From NCBI GenBank assembly GCA_020881915.1, contig JAJFPB010000009.1:1178001-1242000 (forward strand): a stretch of 64,000 nt of DNA. The letters are read 5' to 3'. Positions 57,200-64,000 of the stretch are shown piece after piece. Position 1 is the first letter of the stretch. Every line of letters begins with the position of its first letter. The notes under the pieces are model-generated. The model was not told the DNA's origin and ran no database searches. It worked only from the letters and a program-made list of their open reading frames with translations. The translations under genes were made by a program, and so were the position numbers. This DNA comes from Paramyrothecium sp. XJ0827. Taxonomy: Eukaryota > Ascomycota > Sordariomycetes > Hypocreales > Stachybotryaceae.

Positions 57200-58246
57200 A
57201 TGATGTCCAGAATCACGTCGCATAGGTTGAGTGATTGGGATGACGAATGCTTGATAATTGTGCGATATGTTAGGGCCATATTCTATCTTCAATGGTCGCC
57301 AAACCATCTGCAGTCAGCACCTACTTTATTAGAGCATTATTTGGCTTGCATTCGTGAGTTAAGGGACGACGATGTCAACCACAGCAGTCTCTTGAACGAA
57401 CTTGTACAGCCTTTCAACGAAATGATGGATCAACTAGCCCCAACAAGCAAGCAGGCTCCTTTCTCCCTCCATGACTATCTATATGCTCGATCCTTTCGGC
57501 TCAAAGCAACGGCTGCTGAGGATGGCCAAACCATACAGCCAGTACGTGGCATCGAGGCGGACTCCCCATTCTGTCATCCTGGCGGGGCCATCCACTCCAC
57601 TCGGTTAGCCAAGTTAGATCTCAATGCCTGGGTACCGAGATGGGTCTCGTCGCACGAGATCGAACTCTTGCCAGATACAGAGCGACATCCACTTTTTTAC
57701 AGTCCTTCTAGGGTAATCATAAAAGAGTCGCAGAAGGAATGTTTCTTCAAAAGTTTCGGTCCAGGATGCCAGGGAACCATTGATGAGCTGGTCGCATTTC
57801 GTGCCATTAGCAACGCCATCAAAGACGGGTCTCTCCCTTCTACTACACGCATCTGCCGCTTAGACGGCCTTGTAGTGGACAACACCGGTCCGGCTAGGTC
57901 GCATACGCGCTTGGTGGGGATGCTGCTCAATTACATCAACCCCAGACGACGTGGAATACGGGGTACTCTTCAGTGTGTCGCCTACGAAGAATCCAGCAAG
58001 AAGAATCTTCACCGTTGGGCTAACGATCTGGAAAGCATCCTTGGCGCTCTACACTGGGCTGGGTGTGTATGGGGGGATGCTAAACCAGACAATGTGCTTG
58101 TTGACAACGCCGATGATGTTTGGCTCATCGACTTTGGGGGTGGCTACACGCCTGGTTGGGTAGACGAAGAGAAGCAGTGTACCAAAAAAGGCGATTTAGA
58201 AGCCTTGAAGAAAATACGGCAGTGGCTTGAACAACGGGAAACTTAG
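57200..58246 (+). CDS. Protein kinase-like protein
   Basis: 348 residues, single exon. The C-terminal half is a protein-kinase-like fold with the catalytic set present: a possible nucleotide lysine in KECFFKSFG, a helix-C glutamate candidate in TIDELVAFRAI, the catalytic loop GCVWGDAKPDNVLVDNA (Asp293, Asn298) and the metal-binding DFG-type motif at 311-313 in WLIDFGGGYTPGWVD. The N-terminal ~130 residues (RLSDWDDECLIIVRYVRAIF) match nothing I know. GDxKPDN with LIDFGGG is common in atypical fungal kinases and aminoglycoside-phosphotransferase-like enzymes, so a protein substrate is not certain. It lies on the same strand, 824 bases downstream of the G-alpha fusion. Confidence 0.8.
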   Translation: MMSRITSHRLSDWDDECLIIVRYVRAIFYLQWSPNHLQSAPTLLEHYLACIRELRDDDVNHSSLLNELVQPFNEMMDQLAPTSKQAPFSLHDYLYARSFRLKATAAEDGQTIQPVRGIEADSPFCHPGGAIHSTRLAKLDLNAWVPRWVSSHEIELLPDTERHPLFYSPSRVIIKESQKECFFKSFGPGCQGTIDELVAFRAISNAIKDGSLPSTTRICRLDGLVVDNTGPARSHTRLVGMLLNYINPRRRGIRGTLQCVAYEESSKKNLHRWANDLESILGALHWAGCVWGDAKPDNVLVDNADDVWLIDFGGGYTPGWVDEEKQCTKKGDLEALKKIRQWLEQRET

Positions 58247-58655
58247 AGAGGCCATCACTTATGCACTGCAATGTGGCAGTACACATTTTGGGAGGTTGAA
58301 CCAAGGTTTTTGGCGCCAGTGGAACTGGGTGAGATTATCTTGAGGAAACCGGCCTCCACACTTTTGGGATAGTAGGCTCGATGGAACAGATGACATGGGT
58401 ATCAAGTTTTGATTGAGGTATGCAGCGGAGGGACTTTTGTACTATAATATGAAACCGAAAGGGCGTTGTTATTGGAATGTAAAGATAGGGTAATGAGGGC
58501 GCCGTCGCCGTCGCTCTGGCCCATATGAATGAACGAGGATAGTTGCAATGACAGAAACTGCCAGGCACTCTTGAGTCATTTCTGTCCTCGCGCCATTATC
58601 TATGTAGATGAGTATGAGAGGTGATGCTTAGTTGAGTGCTGCAGTAATGTGCAAT
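58247..58655. other. Intergenic between convergent genes
   Basis: 3' flanks of the kinase-like and transporter genes. Confidence 0.6.
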
Positions 58656-60602
58656 TCAACTTTCACTTACGGTTGCTGTATTTGCGGCATGCTCTTCTTG
58701 CTTTCCTTCCACTTTCATTGGGCCAGGATTGGCCTCTTCATCGTTCTTCTTCTTCTCAGTTTCTGACGTATCAATCTTCTTCCACTCAACCATACAAGCA
58801 CCAAAGAACGCAAGAATAGCGGTAGCAACCGCAAAATACATTGTCCTTTCCATGGAGATGTTGTAAGCCTTCGACACGATTGGCAAAGAGTCAGGAGTGA
58901 TGTGACCACCGTCCACTTCTCCCGCACCAAGCTCGGCAATGGACTCTGCTTCCGTTGATGGAAGTTCAGCACGTAAACGACTCTTCAAAGTGTTCAAGAA
59001 CACCGTCTGACCAATACTAAGCGATAATGACGTGCCTAAGCCTTGGAAAAACACAATCAAGGCATTGGCAATGGCAATGTCCGTGTCGTTGAGCACGTTG
59101 CGCATGGCCGTGAACGGGACTTGGACGCCAAACCCAAAGCCAATGCTAGCGATGATCTGGTAGCCTAGTATGTGGCCAAGGTTGCTACCCATATTGAGCG
59201 TAGACAGTAGACCGTATCCGATAGCTGCAAGGGCACCGGATACAATCATCCATGGGGCATAAACTCCTGTTTTAGTGATGGCAGAGCCACTCACAATCGA
59301 TGCGACGGGATTACAAGCCGCCAAAGGCAGGATATACAGGCCCGAAGTGGTCGTAGACACGCCAAGTGAAGCTTGAAAGTAGAAAGGTAGGTAGTAAATG
59401 GGCACATTAATACCCATGATAAGAAGACATACGACGGCGCAACTCGAGGCCACCGTTCGCTGCGTAATGATGCGCATAGGTATCAAGGCACTAGATAATA
59501 CGTTAGTCAGTCAATTTTCAAATCTTCCCCGAGTCAGGAGACCTACTCTTCCTTCTGCTTAATCTGATACACGATGAAGATGACCAATGTAAGTGCAAAG
59601 CATAAGAGGCAGCCCCAGACTTTGGCATTGCTCCACGGCAAGCTTACGCCTCCCCATTGAAGGGCTAGGATAAGACTTGTAATCGAAGCCATCAGAATGC
59701 AAGTTCCAATAGGATCCAATTTAATCAGCTTTTCGCGTAATGGCTGTTTAGTCCCTTCCCTTTTGGGCTCTGGTATGAAGAAAAAGGTCAAAAGGACGGA
59801 GATTGCGGCGATGGCTGTATCGGCAGCACGCGATTAGCATAAATTCTAGGAAAGTTCGGGATCTTAAACAACTGAAAGCTTACGAAGATTGATCCAGAAG
59901 CAAAATCGCCAAGTCAAGTGGCTTCCGGCGAACACGCCACCAATGACGGGGCCCAGAATCGAGGCGACAATATACATGCTCGACAGGATCGAGATGAACA
60001 GCGGCATCTTCTGCTTCGATATCACGAGGCCACACATGGTCAAGATTGTGGAGAACATGCCGGCGCCGCCCCATCCCTGGACGGCGCGGCCGAGGATGAG
60101 CACTGCCGAGGTCGGTGCCGTCGCGCAGATGATGGAGCCCACGATCAACAGGGCGTTGGCAACGTAAAAGACAATCTTGAGCGGAAACAGGGAGCACAGG
60201 CGCCCGAACGATGGCTGAAACACCATCTTGCAAAGGGAGTAGGCGGCGCCATACCAAGAGACGTCGTTCAGGCTGCCAAACTCTGTGGTGATTTGTGGAA
60301 TGGCGGTCGCTGGGGGAGTGTTTCCTCGTCAGCTTGGCCATATCGAATGCTGGTTAAACAGTGGCCGGGAACTCACCAAGGATATTGGTGTCCAGAGCGA
60401 CCAAGAAGGTGCCTGACATGAGAGCCACTGTGATCATGACCAATGCAATGGTGCTCTGCCCCGGCTTCTCTTCTGAGACTGCCTCGGCCGAACCGTCCGT
60501 ACCAGGTACTTGGTCAGTAGGCTGGGCTTCAATTTTGTCAGCCATTAGGCCAACATCCTGGGGTTGCGAGGCAATCTCTGCATTCTTCGTTATGGCAGCC
60601 AT
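58656..60602 (-). CDS. MFS multidrug/toxin efflux transporter, TOXA-like (14-segment type)
   Basis: Proton-driven exporter of the major facilitator superfamily, DHA2-like, in the plasma membrane. Exons on the minus strand 60602-60377, 60309-59884, 59814-59547 and 59490-58656 give 584 residues. All introns are GT..AG and the phases close. Marks are LDTNILATAIPQITTEFGSL, VSWYGAAYSLC, the GRLCSLFPLK motif-A-like loop, GRAVQGWGGAGMFS and the motif C segment SILGPVIGGVFAG. The last third has the long extracellular loop with the ELGAGEVDGGH stretch, then the final segment MYFAVATAILAFFGACMVEW and a charged, lysine/glutamate-rich cytoplasmic tail. The N-terminal 45 residues are hydrophilic. Such transporters often export fungal secondary metabolites, but no biosynthetic core gene is in the window. 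Confidence 0.93.
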
Positions 60603-63276
60603 TGCTTGATTGGGCAAAGATATTGTCCAGGTATCTCCAGCCCAGGTTCACGTTGGCCTGACCCTCAATTTGGTCTCAGGGCGAGCAGCATGGTCTGGCT
60701 TTTGTTTCCCGGGATCAAACAATTGGATTCATAAGCAAGATCGGCATGCAGATAATGACTAATTCTACCGGGCCATTATCAGGCCAATATGCTCCTCGTG
60801 GTGCAATGACCCGCCTTCACACCAGAGGGTTGGTCTGACAGAACCAATATGCAGAGGCGGCAATTCGGGCCCTAGCAGCGGCTGCAGCTTGAGTGAGCAG
60901 CCAATTACTGGTTGCTGACTTATTTGGGTGCCCCAGTCACTGCTGATATTGCCCAAAATCGTCTCGGATATAAAGTCATCCCACGTCCTTTGGGTGGGGG
61001 ACCTGGGGATGGCGACATGGGGAGTTGCATGGAAAGGTCTTGTGGTCACTTCTACCCATGACGTTCAGAGCAATGCGACTTTCTCGGGACATGCAATGAA
61101 ACGTTTGTTGATCGACTTGGAAGAGCTGGGCAGTATTGAGTCCTGTCTGGCAAATGAGGTTACTTTCGATACCTCGCCTTTTCTCAGAATGGTTCCGAAT
61201 AGCGCGACTACTCGAAGTGAACAAGACGAATAGGTTCCCGAGGCTTTCAACTGCCGAGAGAGCGATTGTCGTAGTGGTAACTGTTGTCGCCTGGAAATAG
61301 CTTTGTAGTTCTTGACGGTCTCGGGGTTATGAAGTGCCGTCTGGGTGAGATTATTTCGTCATTAGAGGCAACGTGTGCGATGAATGTACCGTGTCGTAAT
61401 GATGCGCTGACCATCTCGCAATAAATCAGGCCTCTATTTTGCCAAGCCATTCTTGGGCACACAATATCACAAATTGACTAGATCAATATGCTCACGGTAG
61501 CAACTCGAGATATCGGTAGAGGGCAATAATCATCGGTTGGCGATCTAGCGCAGAGTTGGTCGGTAAGCGATTCCGTTCAGTTTCGTGAAGACACAAGCAG
61601 CTAGCCCTGTCAGAGTATGCCTCCCAGCTGGGAAGTCTGTGTTTATCGTCTGCATCGAGGACGGAATCCTCTCACTATCATCCAATCGAACGTACCATGG
61701 CAATCCAGGTGGATCATTTAGCAGAGTCGGTGGCTACAAAGAGCCCATTCTTTGTTAGTGTTGCTATTAGGGAGACTTTTCTCTCACCAAGTACTTTTGG
61801 ATGTATCGTACAATTTTCAGCAGGGTTATTAATGCACTTGGGGAATTGCCATCCGTATGCTAAGACTCTTGATTAGTCTCATTACTGCTAATCGATAGTG
61901 GTCGCGTTGTTTCCTACCTCGAAATCTAGCTCCCTAGGTCTCCAGACGTGTCTCACGATCTTGATTTGAGCATCCCTGTCTTTCGCACGGCGGTGGAGTG
62001 TTTTATGAACGACGGGCACGGTGCGAGTCGCATTTCCACCCATAAAGCATTGCTGGAAAGTCATCTTCCATCGGCCCGCCATCACTGAGGCCACAAACTC
62101 GCAAAAGCGATCTACCGAACCTCCGAATTGTTTGCAGCGGTTGGCTCGAATCGCTCACCACCACACGACTCCCCGAGGCAGCGCGTTCCGAGGAGCCCGC
62201 TCGGGACTCCGTCGTCAGCGACAGAGGGCACACACCTGACAGTCATCCATGGAAGCGAAACAAGGACGCGCAAGAGTGGCGGCGCTGATGCCACGCGGCG
62301 AGAATTACTGTTGGAACTGCTCTGTCTTGATCAGGCATTGCAGTTTGATGAGGATCCAGCCATCATTTCGCTGATACCATACACTTATTGATGAGGGAAA
62401 GCCGATTGGTGTTGACGAGCCCTCCGAGGTTTGGTCTATGCATGACGGACAAGCGCTTGCCTACCAGGACGCTGTACTATTATGCTTCCCAGCTATAGAA
62501 GAATGAGAAGCCAAAATTGCAGATTCATGTTGCTGAAGATTGGCAAGTGTAGATAAGGTGGAAGCTGTGATGATTGCTACAGCTACCTAGATTCATTCTT
62601 TGTAGATACATTCTATGCTCGTGATAGTGTGGAGTACTGGAGTTGTGATTCCAATATTGGTGTTCAAACATTTCCCAGTTTTCACTAGCATGAAGCAGCT
62701 GTCTCCAACACCTTTGAGACGGTTGTCACGCATGGTAGTGCCAAAACCGCGGCTCGGTCACGGTGTCAACAATTTGCGGAGTGCCTATGTCTGGCTCCGG
62801 CTCGTGGCTCGTACCAGTTGAACTTGTGGTTTCACCCTGATCCAGGAGTCTTCGCGCTCAGGTTCGGAATAGCCAAATTGCCACCCGTAAGATCCAGAAA
62901 CGGCGTGAGCGATGCGACCTGGTTTCAGCAACGACGCATTCGTGCATTGCAAGCTGTCAGCAGCAACCTGTGCCACGGCCGCCCACCAATTGGGCTTTTG
63001 GTCGCGGGTGGCCGTTCTTGCACGGTGGCGTTGAGCAGAATGAAGGCGGGTCATTTCTGCGTCGCGTTGCACTACATTGCGCTCCCAGTGACTAGGTTCA
63101 TTGGTTTGAGCGAGCATATGCGGAGCCTGCAGGTCTTTGCTTCAGCAATGAGGAGCAAGTCCTCGTTTCCGGAATACGACAAACAGCCGCCGCTTGGCGT
63201 GCATCCTTGTGAGATATGGAGCGTGTGTACTAATGCAGACTCGTTCCGGCAATGCGAGGCTGTCGTTGCCGATTAC
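60603..63276. other. Intergenic, 2.7 kb without a supported gene
   Basis: Upstream of the transporter gene and downstream of FTA4. Open frames up to 236 codons exist on the plus strand, but they start at non-ATG codons, overlap the FTA4 exon antisense, or lack protein-like composition. No tRNA or repeat was recognised. Confidence 0.5.
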
Positions 63277-64000
63277 TCAAGAAGGAAAGACGGAAGAATC
63301 TGCGAGGAACTCGTCGACGTTCCTTTTCCTCGCGTTCGTCAAGGTCTCCGCGTCAATTTCTGCATCTGCGGACGATGTCGATGCAGGGACCTGACCAACA
63401 CGGCCAGCGACGCGAGCAAGCAGGATACGCATGCGCTCGAGCTCCTTCTCGACAGGGCCGTTGCGCGAAATCAGGTTCTCCTGGACACCACTTTCGAGAG
63501 GCGCAATGGCAGCCTTGATGCGGCGTAAGCGATGAACGCGACCCTGGAGTTGCTCACGCTGCTCGGCCAGGTCGACGAGCTGCTGGACGGCTTCCTCATA
63601 GCGCCGCGCCTCCATGGGAAGGCTGGCAGTCTCCTTTTCAGACGGCCAGGTTGGTGGCAAGGCATTGATGGCGTCGTGAGTGGCTTTTACAATTAAACGT
63701 CAGAGAACTTGTGGCTTTCCGTCATGTAATGCTTAGGGAAGTGGTACGAAAAAGAAAAAACCAAAGACGGCGGGAGGGTGCGGCTTACTCAAATCAAGCT
63801 CCCTGCCAATGCCCCCGTCAGCGTCCTCAGGCCCGCCCAGCTTACGCTCCGCGTCGGCCAGATAGACGGCGTTGACCTGCTCGGCGACGTGCCGGACGGC
63901 CTGCGGGGCGTAGATGCGGCGGGCGTGCTGGGCGAGGGTCTGGTTGAGGCTGGAGAGGGCGGCGTCGAGCTCGCGGTCGGCGACGGGCCTCTCGGACGAC
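63277..64000 (-). CDS. FTA4: Kinetochore protein Fta4 (Sim4/CCAN complex), 5' end off the right edge
   Basis: Subunit of the inner kinetochore Sim4 complex, the CENP-U-related branch, which links centromeric chromatin to the outer kinetochore. The visible exons on the minus strand are 64000-63789 (incomplete at its 5' end) and 63683-63277, with a 105-bp intron starting GTAAGC. The protein segment reads DRELDAALSSLNQTLAQHAR, APQAVRHVAEQVNAVYL, then MEARRYEEAVQQLVDLAEQR, QLQGRVHRLRRIKAAIAPLE and VQENLISRNGPVEKELERMR. These are heptad-rich coiled-coil helices with the VQENL-xRNG-xVEKELERM block that marks the family. It ends DEFLADSSVFPS. The missing N-terminus lies beyond the right edge. Confidence 0.75.

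Noticed and set aside
58621..58675. Possible extra terminal intron in the transporter gene (GTAAGT to CTGCAG)
   Set aside because: It would be only 32 bases long, shorter than every other intron here, and the unspliced frame ends naturally.
62818..63528. 236-codon plus-strand frame at the right end
   Set aside because: It begins with TTG, overlaps the FTA4 last exon antisense and has no recognisable motif.
1..64000. tRNA genes, transposon ends and CRISPR-like arrays
   Set aside because: I looked by eye for T-arm-like GTTCGANTC blocks, long inverted ends and spaced repeats and found none that held up. A computed scan could still find some.

Overview
The window is nuclear DNA of a filamentous ascomycete (Pezizomycotina, probably a Sordariomycete; the rank is inferred). 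Most introns are short, 50-110 bases, with GT..AG ends and CTAAC-like branch sites. Intergenic gaps are long. The content is typically fungal: HET-domain proteins, STAND-type proteins, a secreted pectate lyase, an Ser/Thr-rich surface protein, a TOXA-like MFS transporter and single-copy housekeeping genes (DBP3, MAD2, UBP14, ISU1, FTA4). I saw no tRNA, rRNA, CRISPR array or intact transposon.

Layout. 1-3.3 kb: DBP3 helicase (runs off the left edge) and a six-exon pectate lyase, both minus. 5.1-7.7 kb: a glycine-rich protein of 866 residues with a predicted hydrophobic helical hairpin. 8.3-17.4 kb, all minus: a HET-domain protein, a 1029-residue ankyrin protein and a short-chain dehydrogenase. 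17.4-21.4 kb: a 4-kb gap leading into a seven-segment membrane protein. 23-30 kb: MAD2 and UBP14 (convergent), then a second HET-domain protein. 30.9-34.6 kb: a NACHT-like STAND gene with an internal frameshift, followed 75 bases later by a small orphan with a membrane segment. 35.5-40.9 kb: a giant Ser/Thr-rich secreted protein with a 9-bp minisatellite and a C-terminal propeller-like domain. 42.8-51.1 kb: a small membrane protein, ISU1, a carotenoid oxygenase, a small mitochondrial protein and a DJ-1/PfpI protein. 52.6-58.2 kb: a cupin, a STAND-type N-terminal domain fused to a G-alpha domain, and a kinase-like protein. 58.7-60.6 kb: an MFS transporter. 63.3 kb to the right edge: kinetochore FTA4.

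Two layers are mixed here. Conserved housekeeping genes (ribosome biogenesis, spindle checkpoint, kinetochore, ubiquitin recycling, Fe-S assembly) alternate with accessory genes of the kind fungi use for non-self recognition and programmed cell death: two HET proteins, an ankyrin protein, a NACHT-like protein, the G-alpha fusion and possibly the hairpin protein. The most unusual item is the G-alpha fusion at 53986-56375. It keeps a near-perfect P-loop but has lost both catalytic GTPase residues and the NKxD motif, and it sits next to an apparently active kinase-like gene. A link between these genes is inference from position and domain type only.
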